A model generated the notes under the pieces. It was not told the origin of the DNA, did no database searches, and was given only the letters and a program-made list of their open reading frames with translations. From positions 1-64,000 of the forward strand of contig JAKLFC010000007.1 in the NCBI GenBank assembly GCA_022711405.1: DNA of 64,000 bases. Reading direction: 5' to 3'. This DNA comes from Bacteroidota bacterium. GTDB lineage: Bacteria; Bacteroidota; Bacteroidia; Bacteroidales; JAGONC01. How positions within the stretch are numbered: the first letter of the stretch is position 1; every line of letters starts with the position of its first letter. The translations under genes and the position numbers were made by a program. Below are positions 17,147-25,707 of this stretch, one piece after another.

Positions 17147-18304
17147 ATGATCAAGTACATACTCGCCACTGTCATCTGCTTCTTTGCGGCAGTCTACCCA
17201 ATCCAGCTTTATTCCCAGAAGGGACCCTGGGAAAAGGGCATGGTGATCACTTCTGACGGCGATACGCTCGCAGGGAACCTGATGGAAAATTCGGATCTGA
17301 AGCTGGCAGGGCAGGTCACCTTTTATCCGGGGAATGATCCTGCATCCCTTACGGTTTACACAACTGCAGAACTGAAAAAGTTTGCTTTTTCCTATGGAAG
17401 GACCTTCGAACGATTCTCCTCTTCATCCTTTGTCCCTGCCGATTCGGTGGAGTCCGCTTTCTTTGCCAAAAAGATCCTCACCGGCCGGATCGACCTGTAC
17501 GTGCAGCGGACAACAGGAAACATGACCGGTATTATTTTGCGCAATAACAGCACCGGCAAAATGGTGCACCTGAAACAACCCCAAAAAACAAAAGTGGAAA
17601 ATGAAAAAGGAGAACAGGTGGAAATCAAGGACAGGAAATACATGGGATTACTGACCGTCATTAAGACCGACTCTGCCCAACCTGTCATACTGACACCTGA
17701 AGATCTCAGGTACTCTCTCAAGGAAATCAAAAATAATATCCTGCAATACAACCAGCGTTTTCAAAATAAGTACCCTTCCAGAGAGTATCGTGAAAGGAAA
17801 TTGATCAGCTACGAGGTTTCCGGAGGAATGAATCTCATCCCATGGGGGGAGGGATATGATGTTAAGAGCTTTCGGGTCAGTGGCTACAGAAACAGAACCA
17901 ATATCGAAAAGAACCGGAACCTGACCCTCATTCAGGGACTGACATTTAATTATCTCTCTGAAAAGGATTCAAGCACCATTTATCGAAATGAGACCTACAA
18001 GTATAACCGCATCTTCTTCAATCTCATCCCGGTCGGGGTAAAGCTTCAAACCAGACCAGGCTCGGTGACAGGCTATGCCTATATCGGTATTGGCGTGGGA
18101 ATGTTAATCGATGTATCGGAAACGTATAAAGAGGATGTACTTTCGTACACCGACAAGGATTTGATACCCTTACCTCTGGCTGTTATCGGACTGGGCGCAA
18201 AGATCAAAGCAGGCCCGGTCGGGATACTGGCAGAGGTCGTGCCGGCCTATAATGGCATCTTTTTTAACCTGGGTCTGAATTTTCTGGAACATTTCAAACA
18301 ATAG
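17147..18304 (+). CDS. Predicted outer-membrane beta-barrel protein (unknown function)
   Basis: 385 residues, signal peptide 1-24 (ends LYSQ). The N-terminal part (about 30-170) has the pattern KGMVITSDGDTLAGNL seen in a family of Bacteroidota envelope proteins with a small N-terminal beta domain. The C-terminal part (about 215-385) shows alternating strands and glycine-rich turns (GYAYIGIGVGMLID) like an eight-strand-type barrel. It heads a four-gene operon, with 8 bases to the TIG/Kelch lipoprotein gene. I do not recognise a named family. The sequence supports an outer-membrane location, not a specific activity. Confidence 0.65.
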   Translation: MIKYILATVICFFAAVYPIQLYSQKGPWEKGMVITSDGDTLAGNLMENSDLKLAGQVTFYPGNDPASLTVYTTAELKKFAFSYGRTFERFSSSSFVPADSVESAFFAKKILTGRIDLYVQRTTGNMTGIILRNNSTGKMVHLKQPQKTKVENEKGEQVEIKDRKYMGLLTVIKTDSAQPVILTPEDLRYSLKEIKNNILQYNQRFQNKYPSREYRERKLISYEVSGGMNLIPWGEGYDVKSFRVSGYRNRTNIEKNRNLTLIQGLTFNYLSEKDSSTIYRNETYKYNRIFFNLIPVGVKLQTRPGSVTGYAYIGIGVGMLIDVSETYKEDVLSYTDKDLIPLPLAVIGLGAKIKAGPVGILAEVVPAYNGIFFNLGLNFLEHFKQ

Positions 18305-18312
18305 CTTATAAT

Positions 18313-20364
18313 ATGTCATCATCCACCTGCATGTGGTCGAAAATTATTATATGGATATTGTCGTTGATCCTGGTCGTTGTTGCCTGTTCGAAAGAAAAGG
18401 AATACGAATTTCCGATGATCTTTACCGGTGAGGTAACCGGCATTGATAGTACAGGAGCTGTTTTTCATGGCAAGATAACAGATCTGGGCCGGGAACCCAT
18501 CGAAGAATTCGGTTTTGTCTGGGACGCCAGACAGGATCCCCTGGTCGAAAGTGCAGAGCGACTGGCCATCAGGCAATCGCCACGGGAAGGGACATTTCAG
18601 CAGCAGGTTGCGACAACACTGAAGGATGGGGAACTCTATTTTGTCAGAGCTTACATAAAGACAGAGCATGCAACTTCCTACGGCAAGCAGGTGACTTTTA
18701 CCAGCCTTGGGAGCAAGGCACCGGTGGTCTACGCTGTCGACCCGAATCCAGCCAACATCGGGGATACCGTGGCAGTCACGGGGATGAATTTCAGTTACAG
18801 GCTGTCCGGCAATGTCGTACGGTTCAATGAATTAAATGCTTCCATTGTCAAAGGCAATCAGGATACGCTGTGGGTGATCGTCCCAAAGAAACTCGATACG
18901 GTTGCTTCAGAAGTTTCCGTATCGATACTGGGGAACATCAGCACCGCGGAAGAACCTTTCCGGCTGATCACACCCAAGATCGCTGATTTCAGTCCCAAAA
19001 CGGGAACCTTTGGTTCGCTGATAACGATCACAGGTTTGAATTTTTTATCCAATCCTGCCTCATTCCATGCCTGGGTGGGAGACCTGGAAGTAGCCCTCAT
19101 TGATTATCAGGACGACCGGCTGGTCATTGCGATCCCCGACAGCCTGGATGAACGTGAAGTACATTTTCGCCTGGGAATGAACAACCTCTCTGTCACCTCA
19201 GTGGAAACGTTCCGGCTCGAATCGTTCATCCTGTACGATTTTTCTCCCAAAACAACGCTGACGGGGGAAAGCATCCATATCACCGGTAAAAATTTCTCAC
19301 CCGTGGCAGCCAACAACTACGTCATGATAGGACCGCTGACGGGTAAGATCTCGCATGCTTCGCCGAACGAGCTGACTGTTATTTTACCCAGGCAGGACAT
19401 TGGATATTATGGTTCACGGGAAAACACGGTCCGTGTAAGCATCCTGGATGAACAACAGCAATTTACGGAGAAACTGACCATCAATGACCCTTGGTTCAGG
19501 CTACAGGATTCGCCCATCGTCTATTATAACCATGAAATGTGCTCACAGCCGACCATCAGCTGTTTTGTGGTGAATGAAAAAGCATACATCGGACTCAATG
19601 GCTCGGCTGACCTGTGGGAGTTTGATCCGGCCACATACGAATGGAGAAAAGTGGCTCCCTTTCCCGGTACACCGAGATACATGGGAACCGGATTCGCCGT
19701 GGGAAACAGGATATACTTTGGTACAGGCCGCAGCAGCAACAACTTTCTTTATGATTGGTGGGAATATAATGTGGATCAAAATGTCTGGAGACAGAGAGCT
19801 AATTTTCCGGGTAATCCAAGGGCCGGTGCTGTTGCGTTTCCGTGGGGAAACAATGGGTATATGGGTACGGGATATCAGTCTGTCGATTTTTCCTTACAGG
19901 ATTTTAAGGATATTTGGTTGTACATCACTGAACTGGATGTCTGGCTGAAGATGACAGATTACCCGGTGGATCCCGACTTGTTTTATGGAATGTGGTTCGG
20001 CATCGCGCTCCCGTCAGGTCAGGATACATACATCGGACTTGGAAATTCACGCAATTTTGGATATCAGTCCAGGATCTTCAAATATTTTCCTTCTACCAAC
20101 TCCTGGGAAAGCATGAGTGATTATCCATACAATGGAGAAGATAATTTCCCGATAGGATTTAACCTGAATGGTAAAACATATTTAAAAACAAGGTATTCGA
20201 AGCATTTCTGGGCTTATAATGAAGAAGTGGACAAATGGTGGGACATGCTGAGATCCGATATACTGACCGATGTCAGTACTGGAATCGCTTTCAGTATAGG
20301 TGACAAGGCTTACGTTGGTCTGGGTACGAACCATGCAATGTGGGAATATGATCCCTCGAGGTAA
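18313..20364 (+). CDS. Lipoprotein with TIG/IPT domains and Kelch propeller
   Basis: 683 residues. The lipobox VVVAC (Cys26) indicates lipid anchoring. After a short N-terminal beta domain (about 30-130) come three IPT/TIG immunoglobulin-like domains (about 135-215, 217-300, 303-390), each opening with a variant of P.....GD.V.I.G.NF. Residues about 410-683 are a Kelch-type beta-propeller with repeated YMGTGF, YFGTGR, YMGTGY, YIGLGN and YVGLGT blades. Such lipoproteins are usually surface-exposed binding proteins. Its stop codon overlaps the next ATG (TAATG). The ligand is unknown. Confidence 0.85.
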   Translation: MSSSTCMWSKIIIWILSLILVVVACSKEKEYEFPMIFTGEVTGIDSTGAVFHGKITDLGREPIEEFGFVWDARQDPLVESAERLAIRQSPREGTFQQQVATTLKDGELYFVRAYIKTEHATSYGKQVTFTSLGSKAPVVYAVDPNPANIGDTVAVTGMNFSYRLSGNVVRFNELNASIVKGNQDTLWVIVPKKLDTVASEVSVSILGNISTAEEPFRLITPKIADFSPKTGTFGSLITITGLNFLSNPASFHAWVGDLEVALIDYQDDRLVIAIPDSLDEREVHFRLGMNNLSVTSVETFRLESFILYDFSPKTTLTGESIHITGKNFSPVAANNYVMIGPLTGKISHASPNELTVILPRQDIGYYGSRENTVRVSILDEQQQFTEKLTINDPWFRLQDSPIVYYNHEMCSQPTISCFVVNEKAYIGLNGSADLWEFDPATYEWRKVAPFPGTPRYMGTGFAVGNRIYFGTGRSSNNFLYDWWEYNVDQNVWRQRANFPGNPRAGAVAFPWGNNGYMGTGYQSVDFSLQDFKDIWLYITELDVWLKMTDYPVDPDLFYGMWFGIALPSGQDTYIGLGNSRNFGYQSRIFKYFPSTNSWESMSDYPYNGEDNFPIGFNLNGKTYLKTRYSKHFWAYNEEVDKWWDMLRSDILTDVSTGIAFSIGDKAYVGLGTNHAMWEYDPSR

Positions 20365-21062
20365 TGAAGAAAACTTACAAGATACAGGCGCTGTCAGTTT
20401 TGATCCTTCTAATGGGAGTTGAACTTCATGCCCAGTTCACTGAAGGGCGGATAAACCTGTATGCAGGTTATTCGATGGGAACATACCGGGGGGACAGCCT
20501 GATCAATGAAGATGGGTTTGTCACACCTGCCCTTTATCCGAATTTCAGTGGCATGAACGGTTGGATGGTAAAAGCACTTGCGGGAGGTAACAAATACATC
20601 AGGATAGGGGCAGGATTCGATCATGTGAAGGCAAGGGGGTGGGAATACCGTGAGGAAATAGATTATGAAGGATCTGAGATGGTGATGAACAGTTATTCCC
20701 TTATCGCACAATTCCGTACGAAGCTAGCCCGGGCAGGAATCCTGAACCGTATCAGTGTCTGTGCAGAGCTGGCACCCGTGGTGGGTACCGCCAGACTGAC
20801 GCTCAGTCACCCTTTGGTTGATATTGAAAGTGAGGATGATTCAGCAGAACAGCCCATGGAGACCAGCGACCTCTTTGCAGGCGGGAGAGTCGCCGCCGGA
20901 TTCGAATGCCTGATCACCAACACATTTGGATTTTATATCTCCTGCTCTTTTAGCTATCAGCAGGTAGATTCGAAGCTCTACCACGATGATCGCATCATCA
21001 GTCCTGGATTGGATGCCGGATTTATTGTCCGGTTGATGAACGACAAACGCTATTACTACTGA
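20364..21062 (+). CDS. Predicted outer-membrane beta-barrel protein
   Basis: 232 residues with a signal peptide (1-24, ends ELHAQ). The remainder alternates hydrophobic and polar residues with glycine/tyrosine-rich strands (INLYAGYSMGTYRGD, FGFYISCSFSYQQVD). It ends in a run of aromatic residues (RYYY), consistent with a small barrel. It overlaps the TIG/Kelch gene by one base and is two bases from the WD40 gene, so it is an integral part of this operon. No enzymatic motif. Function unknown. Confidence 0.65.
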   Translation: MKKTYKIQALSVLILLMGVELHAQFTEGRINLYAGYSMGTYRGDSLINEDGFVTPALYPNFSGMNGWMVKALAGGNKYIRIGAGFDHVKARGWEYREEIDYEGSEMVMNSYSLIAQFRTKLARAGILNRISVCAELAPVVGTARLTLSHPLVDIESEDDSAEQPMETSDLFAGGRVAAGFECLITNTFGFYISCSFSYQQVDSKLYHDDRIISPGLDAGFIVRLMNDKRYYY

Positions 21063-21063
21063 C

Positions 21064-22056
21064 ATGTCCATAAAGCGTATATTCCTCTTGCCGCTGTTGG
21101 CTCTGCTTTTTGTTACCGGTGTTTTTGGGCAGAAACGAAGCGATATGACACGGATCCGTACGAGAGATCCTGTGGTTTATGGGGTGAGCTTCACAGAAAA
21201 CGGGGAAGCGCTGGCTGTGGCGGATGATCAAGTCATCAATGTGTTTTCGGTTAGGACCCTTGCCCTGCTGAACACGTTCGCCGGCGGGCATACGGATCGG
21301 ATCATGTCGGTGGATATCTCATTCGACAGTACACTGATGGTCAGCGGGGGAAAGGACGGCACCCTTGTCATCTGGGATTTCACTACAGCACGCATTATTG
21401 AAACTCTTCACAGCCATAACGGTATCATCACTTCCGTTCAGCTTTCACCCGATTGCAGGTACCTGGTTTCCGGCGGTACCGACGACAGGGTTGTCCTGTA
21501 CGATATGATGCAGAACCGGATCACCCATGAATTTACACTGCATGATGACGACGTAACATCGGTCGTTTTCAGTCCTGATGGCCAGTGGCTGGCATCCTCC
21601 GGAGCCGACGGGAAGATTTTTCTGTACGACACAAGAACATTCCAGGTTGCGGATACACTTACCGGGCACAAAAGCTGGGTAAGGAGCCTTTGTTTCAACC
21701 GGGATGGCACCAGGCTGCTGTCGTGCGGCGATGACGGACAGGTCATAACCTGGGATCTGGAAGATCCTGCGCAAATCAGCAAGCAGTACATCAACAGGGT
21801 GTCCTTAACCTGGATCCTCACGCTGGACGTAAGAGGAGACGACTGGGTGTACGCCTGCGGGGATCTGAACGGCCGGGCTTACATCGTTACCCATTTTGGA
21901 ACTTACAGGGCCGGTGTGGGTGCCCCGGTCACCCGGATACTATTCAAGCCCACTCAAAAGGAATTATTGATGATTGCTGTCGCCACCCGGGGGAATGGAG
22001 TTGTATTACTGGATGGCATCGGCATGAAATGGAATCAGAAGAAACGAAGCCGGTAG
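21064..22056 (+). CDS. Secreted WD40-repeat protein
   Basis: 330 residues. Signal peptide 1-23 (ends GVFGQ). About six WD40 repeats follow, several with GHTDRIMSVDIS, HNGIITSVQLSPD and GHKSWVRSLCFNRDG starts and VIWDF, VLYDM, FLYDT and ITWDL ends. The product is a beta-propeller scaffold in the periplasm or on the cell surface. Last gene of the operon beginning at 17147. Two propeller proteins (Kelch and WD40) and two barrels in one transcript suggest an envelope complex. The partners are not known. Confidence 0.85.
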   Translation: MSIKRIFLLPLLALLFVTGVFGQKRSDMTRIRTRDPVVYGVSFTENGEALAVADDQVINVFSVRTLALLNTFAGGHTDRIMSVDISFDSTLMVSGGKDGTLVIWDFTTARIIETLHSHNGIITSVQLSPDCRYLVSGGTDDRVVLYDMMQNRITHEFTLHDDDVTSVVFSPDGQWLASSGADGKIFLYDTRTFQVADTLTGHKSWVRSLCFNRDGTRLLSCGDDGQVITWDLEDPAQISKQYINRVSLTWILTLDVRGDDWVYACGDLNGRAYIVTHFGTYRAGVGAPVTRILFKPTQKELLMIAVATRGNGVVLLDGIGMKWNQKKRSR

Positions 22057-22119
22057 GAGAATCAATTTATCCATTTCCCGGCAGAATGATTGCCATCCGT
22101 CGCGTATAAAATTATTTTC

Positions 22120-22196
22120 TGGTGATCCCGGCAGGATTCGAACCTGCGACCCGCAGCTTAGAAGGCTGCTGCTCTATCCAGCTGAGCTACGAGACC
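22120..22196 (-). tRNA. tRNA-Arg(UCU) with encoded CCA
   Basis: 77 bases on the minus strand. Acceptor stem GGTCTCG pairs with CGGGATC through one G-T pair, discriminator A, then CCA encoded at 22122-22120. Anticodon stem GCAGC/GCTGC encloses CTTCTAA, anticodon TCT. T-loop TTCGAAT. No terminator is obvious downstream. Confidence 0.95.
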
Positions 22197-22207
22197 AGAG
22201 CAATATC

Positions 22208-22280
22208 AGATTAACGATTAACGATAATTGATTTTTGATTTATTTTTGATTTATGATTTTTGCCGTTTGATTTTTGATTT
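22208..22280. repeat. GATTAAC and GATTTTT heptamer tract
   Basis: Two GATTAAC units are followed by degenerate GATTTTT/GATTTAT units up to 22280. It lies between tRNA-Arg and rlmN and takes up most of that spacer, including the place where an rlmN promoter would be expected. Confidence 0.8.
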
Positions 22281-22314
22281 TAGAAACTGGACAAAGATAC
22301 AAAATTCCTGAGAT

Positions 22315-23349
22315 ATGATGGAACCTCTCTTTGGTAAAAAGCAGATGGAACTGGTGGAAATCGCCCTGCGTCAGGGGCTTCCTGCCTATAATGGCCGGCA
22401 GATAACGGAATGGCTGTACAAAAAGGGGATCGCCAGCCTCGATGAGATGTCCAACCTCTCAAAAAAGACCAGGGACCTGCTGAAAGAGCATTATGAGGTG
22501 GGAAGGCAACCACATGTCAGCGTGATTGAATCGGCCGACGGAACCAAAAAGTACCTGTTCCCGGCAGGGGAGGGGCGTTTTATTGAAACTGCCTGTATCC
22601 CCGACCGCGAAAGGGCTACCCTGTGCATCTCCACGCAGGTGGGATGCAGGATGGGATGCCGGTTTTGCATGACAGCCCGGCAGGGCTTGCAGGGACAACT
22701 TTCCTGCGGGGAGATCCTGAATCAGTACCAGAGCCTGCCGGAACGTGAAACGATCACGAACATCGTTTATATGGGCATGGGGGAACCGTTCGATAACCTC
22801 TCCAGTGTGCTTGACAGCATGGAGATCCTGACCTCCGAATGGGGCTACGCCATGAGCCCCCGCCGTATAACGGTTTCAACCATCGGGGTGATACCGGGCA
22901 TGAAAGAGTTCCTCGAAAAAAGTAAATGCCATCTGGCCATCAGCCTCCATACGCCTTTTGAGGATGAAAGAAAACGATTGATGCCCGCTGAAAATAAGTA
23001 TCCAGTCCGTGATGTACTGAATTTGATCCGTAATTATGATTCCGGCCTGCAGCGGAGGATATCCTTTGAATACATCATGTTGCGGGGGGTGAATGATTCA
23101 CAGCGCCATGTCAATGAACTGGCCCGAATCCTCAACAAGATAAGGTGCCGCATCAACCTGATCCGCTATCACCCTATTCCGGATTCGGGACTCGAAGGTT
23201 CGGATGACAGAACGATCATGAACTTCCAGCAGGCGCTCAAAGACAAAGGGATCATCACCACATTGAGAGCCTCCAGGGGGAAGGATATTGCCGCGGCGTG
23301 CGGATTGCTGTCAACCAAGGAAATCAAGTTACACGACGAAACTTCGTAA
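22315..23349 (+). CDS. rlmN: 23S rRNA (adenine(2503)-C2)-methyltransferase
   Basis: Radical-SAM methyltransferase for A2503 of 23S rRNA; family members also modify A37 of some tRNAs. 344 residues, normal length. The [4Fe-4S] motif CRMGCRFC (Cx3Cx2C) is intact near residue 108. The two methyl-transfer cysteines have their usual settings, LCISTQ upstream of the cluster and AAACGLL near the C-terminus. Starts at codon 1 or 2 (MMEP) are equally possible. The gene appears monocistronic. Its TAA stop is the first part of the repeat tract that follows. Confidence 0.96.
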   Translation: MMEPLFGKKQMELVEIALRQGLPAYNGRQITEWLYKKGIASLDEMSNLSKKTRDLLKEHYEVGRQPHVSVIESADGTKKYLFPAGEGRFIETACIPDRERATLCISTQVGCRMGCRFCMTARQGLQGQLSCGEILNQYQSLPERETITNIVYMGMGEPFDNLSSVLDSMEILTSEWGYAMSPRRITVSTIGVIPGMKEFLEKSKCHLAISLHTPFEDERKRLMPAENKYPVRDVLNLIRNYDSGLQRRISFEYIMLRGVNDSQRHVNELARILNKIRCRINLIRYHPIPDSGLEGSDDRTIMNFQQALKDKGIITTLRASRGKDIAAACGLLSTKEIKLHDETS

Positions 23350-23406
23350 ATCCCAAATCCCAGGATCCAGGGTCCAAACAAATCACAATATCCAAATCAC
23401 AATACC
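23348..23406 (-). repeat. TTGGnnT heptamer tract beginning at the rlmN stop codon
   Basis: On the minus strand it reads as degenerate TTGGATA, TTGTGAT, TTTGGACC, TGGGATT words in nearly the same order as 15208-15262. The first repeat bases overlap the last two of the rlmN TAA. It lies between convergent rlmN and ndk. Confidence 0.8.
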
Positions 23407-23498
23407 TTATTGCGTAAAATTAAAATAAGCGGATCGTTGCCTTCTTTGCCTTTCGGCAGGCATCTTCTGCAGGTACGCCTCCCGATCCAAGGCAGAGA

Positions 23499-23924
23499 TT
23501 AATCAATAAATCTTTCCAGCTGTGAGAAAAAGAAATTGCTCTCAATGATGGCATTTTCGTCACTGTCGGATCCATGTACGGCGTTGGCTTCGATGGATAC
23601 GCCAAATTGCCTGCGTATGGACCCTTCCGGGGCTTTTGCCGGATCCGTCGGACCAATCAGTGCCCTGTAGGCTTCCACCGCATTTTCCTTTTCAAGAATG
23701 GCCGCAACGATCGGTCCTGAGGTCATCGACTTTACAAGGTCTTGGTAAAAGGGTCTCTCCCTGTGGACATCATAAAAGGCCTTTGCCTGTGCTTCGCTTA
23801 AACGCATATATTTCATGGCAATGATCCGGAATCCGGCGTCGTTGATACGGGCAAGTATGGGCCCGGCAAACCCCTGTTTTACAGCAAGTGGTTTGATCAT
23901 GGTCAATGTAATATTCCCTGTCAT
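23499..23924 (-). CDS. ndk: Nucleoside diphosphate kinase
   Basis: Transfers the gamma phosphate from ATP to NDPs through a phosphohistidine. 141 residues, the normal size. The catalytic histidine lies in NAVHGSDSDENA, the family signature. The N-terminal TLTMIKPLAVKQGF and the RERPFYQDLVKSMTSGP nucleotide-binding stretch are intact. Monocistronic, with a -7 box TATTTTTG at 23960-23953, about 29 bases before the ATG, and divergent from the nrnA-like gene. Confidence 0.97.
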   Translation of the reverse strand: MTGNITLTMIKPLAVKQGFAGPILARINDAGFRIIAMKYMRLSEAQAKAFYDVHRERPFYQDLVKSMTSGPIVAAILEKENAVEAYRALIGPTDPAKAPEGSIRRQFGVSIEANAVHGSDSDENAIIESNFFFSQLERFID

Positions 23925-23952
23925 AGGTTGGTTTATTTCTTTGAATGCGGCG

Positions 23953-23960
23953 CAAAAATA
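23953..23960 (-). promoter_or_regulatory. -7 box (TATTTTTG) for ndk
   Basis: Fits TAnnTTTG, 28 bases upstream of the ndk ATG. No TTG -33 box. Confidence 0.45.
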
Positions 23961-24016
23961 ATGGATATCTTGATAATTAAGGCCATTTTACTAAAATACC
24001 ATTCATTCAAATCCAT

Positions 24017-24024
24017 TATCTTTG
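24017..24024 (+). promoter_or_regulatory. -7 box (TATCTTTG) for the nrnA-FKBP operon
   Basis: Fits TAnnTTTG. It implies a leader of about 75 bases before the TTG start at 24102. No TTG -33 box. Confidence 0.45.
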
Positions 24025-24101
24025 CAAACCCTTGACATAAATACCAGTTGAAGGGCAGGATCATCAATCACTTGCCGCTAAAATAAATAAATAGAACTAA
24101 T

Positions 24102-25115
24102 TTGGATTCATCAGTTGCTGAGCAAGTTAGGAATTTACTGTCTGTGCCCAGGAAAATCGTGATCACATCTCATGTCAATCCTGACGGGGATGCCGTGGGC
24201 TCCAGCCTTGGATTGTTCTGGTTCCTTTCGGGTCTCGGCCATGAAGTACACGTGATCATACCGAATTCATTCCCAAACTTTCTTATCTGGATGCCGGGAT
24301 GTGACCAGATACTCCATCACAAAGACCAACTTCAGCTGTCAAAAGAGCATATCGCTTCGGCTGATCTGATCTTTTGCCTTGATTTTAATGCACTTAACCG
24401 CCTGGATATGCTGGAAGAGGCCGTCAGGAGCTCCAGCGCATTAAAAGTGCTGATCGACCATCATGTGCAGCCTGTTCAGGAATTTGACCACATCATCTCT
24501 GTCGTTGAAACTTCATCCACCTCTGAGATCATCTTTGATTTTATCACTTCTTTCGATAAACCACACCTGATCGATAAGAGAATTGCAGAATGCATCTACG
24601 CCGGCATCATGACCGACACGGGCTCCTTCAGCTACTCCTGCAACTATGAGCATACCTTCGCCATCGTCGCCAGCCTGATCGCCCTGGGAATTGATGTGGA
24701 ACACATCCACAGGCTTGTCTATGACACCTATACTGAGTCGAGAATGCGCCTGCTGGGATTTTCCCTGAGTGAAAAACTCAAAGTGCTTAACCAGTACCAC
24801 ACTGCCTATATTTCTCTTACAAAACAGGAATTAAGAAGGTTCAAACATCAGATAGGGGATACCGAAGGTATCGTCAACTACGCACTTTCCGTTAGAGGGA
24901 TCAACCTTGCCATTCTTCTGATGGAAAGGGAGAAATATATCCGGCTTTCGTTCCGGTCAAAGGGTAATTTCTCTGTGAATGAGCTTGCTCGGCGATATTT
25001 TAACGGGGGAGGTCACAGGAATGCTGCTGGTGGCAACTCATACCTCGGCATGGAAAAGACGCTCGGGCAAATCCACGATCTTCTTCCCGCCATTAAGGAT
25101 CAACTGGACTATTAA
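24102..25115 (+). CDS. DHH/DHHA1 phosphoesterase, NrnA-like
   Basis: 337 residues. DHH-family phosphoesterase of the type that degrades nanoRNA or dephosphorylates pAp (NrnA). Motifs seen: NPDGDAVGSSLG (motif I with DxD), CLDFNALNRLD, the name-giving DHH in LIDHHVQP, MTDTGSFSY, and the DHHA1 substrate motif GGGHRNAAGG near residue 305. The start is TTG: TAA closes the frame 18 bases upstream, and no ATG comes before the first conserved motif. A FKBP lipoprotein gene starts 12 bases downstream, so it probably heads an operon. Whether RNA, pAp or cyclic dinucleotide products are the main substrate cannot be told. Confidence 0.88.
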   Translation: MDSSVAEQVRNLLSVPRKIVITSHVNPDGDAVGSSLGLFWFLSGLGHEVHVIIPNSFPNFLIWMPGCDQILHHKDQLQLSKEHIASADLIFCLDFNALNRLDMLEEAVRSSSALKVLIDHHVQPVQEFDHIISVVETSSTSEIIFDFITSFDKPHLIDKRIAECIYAGIMTDTGSFSYSCNYEHTFAIVASLIALGIDVEHIHRLVYDTYTESRMRLLGFSLSEKLKVLNQYHTAYISLTKQELRRFKHQIGDTEGIVNYALSVRGINLAILLMEREKYIRLSFRSKGNFSVNELARRYFNGGGHRNAAGGNSYLGMEKTLGQIHDLLPAIKDQLDY

Positions 25116-25127
25116 TCCTGTACAAAA

Positions 25128-25679
25128 ATGCCTTCCGCCGGTAAAATGTCAACCAGGATTCGTGCTGCAGGATGGATACTTGTTATCATTCTTGCAGCCT
25201 GCACGCAGGAACATCCAACCCGTGAAAAAGAAGCTTCAATGGAGGATTACAGAGATCAACTGATCAACGTCAACAAGAAGATGGTCAGGTCAGAGGATGA
25301 GCTCATCGATGATTTTATTGGCAGGTACGGCTGGAACATGAACAAAACCGGCACGGGGTTGCGTTACATGATCTATTCAGAAGGGAAGGGATCCGCTGCT
25401 AACCCGGGAATGAGGGCTATCCTTACCTGCTCGGTGGTCCTTCTGAATGGCGACACTTGCTATTCCTCTCAGGAAAGATCCTTCATTATTGGGAAGGATA
25501 ACGTTGAACCAGGTCTTGATGAAGGAATACGATACATGCATGCAGGTGATAAAGCGAAATTTATATTACCTTCGCACCTCGCTTTTGGCCTTCTGGGAGA
25601 CAGGAAGTCAATCCCCCAGAAAGCGACACTGGTATACGACATACATCTTATTGATATAGTGAGCATTAAATCAAAATAA
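25128..25679 (+). CDS. FKBP-type peptidyl-prolyl isomerase lipoprotein (GldI-like)
   Basis: 183 residues. A lipobox LAAC (Cys25) follows a hydrophobic signal. One FKBP domain spans about 70-180, with the C-terminal ILPSHLAFGLLG and LVYDIHLIDI strands typical of the family. In Bacteroidota, small FKBP lipoproteins of this kind include GldI, linked to gliding and type IX secretion; that role here is inference. M7 is an alternative start. It lies 12 bases after the nrnA-like gene and 28 before a second FKBP lipoprotein gene. Confidence 0.8.
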   Translation: MPSAGKMSTRIRAAGWILVIILAACTQEHPTREKEASMEDYRDQLINVNKKMVRSEDELIDDFIGRYGWNMNKTGTGLRYMIYSEGKGSAANPGMRAILTCSVVLLNGDTCYSSQERSFIIGKDNVEPGLDEGIRYMHAGDKAKFILPSHLAFGLLGDRKSIPQKATLVYDIHLIDIVSIKSK

Positions 25680-25707
25680 ATCATAAAAATCTAAACAAGA
25701 GAATCCC

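Noticed and set aside
24060-24101. Riboswitch in the leader of the nrnA-like gene.
   Set aside because: The leader is about 75 bases, A/T-rich and shows no conserved riboswitch core or stable multi-stem fold by eye.
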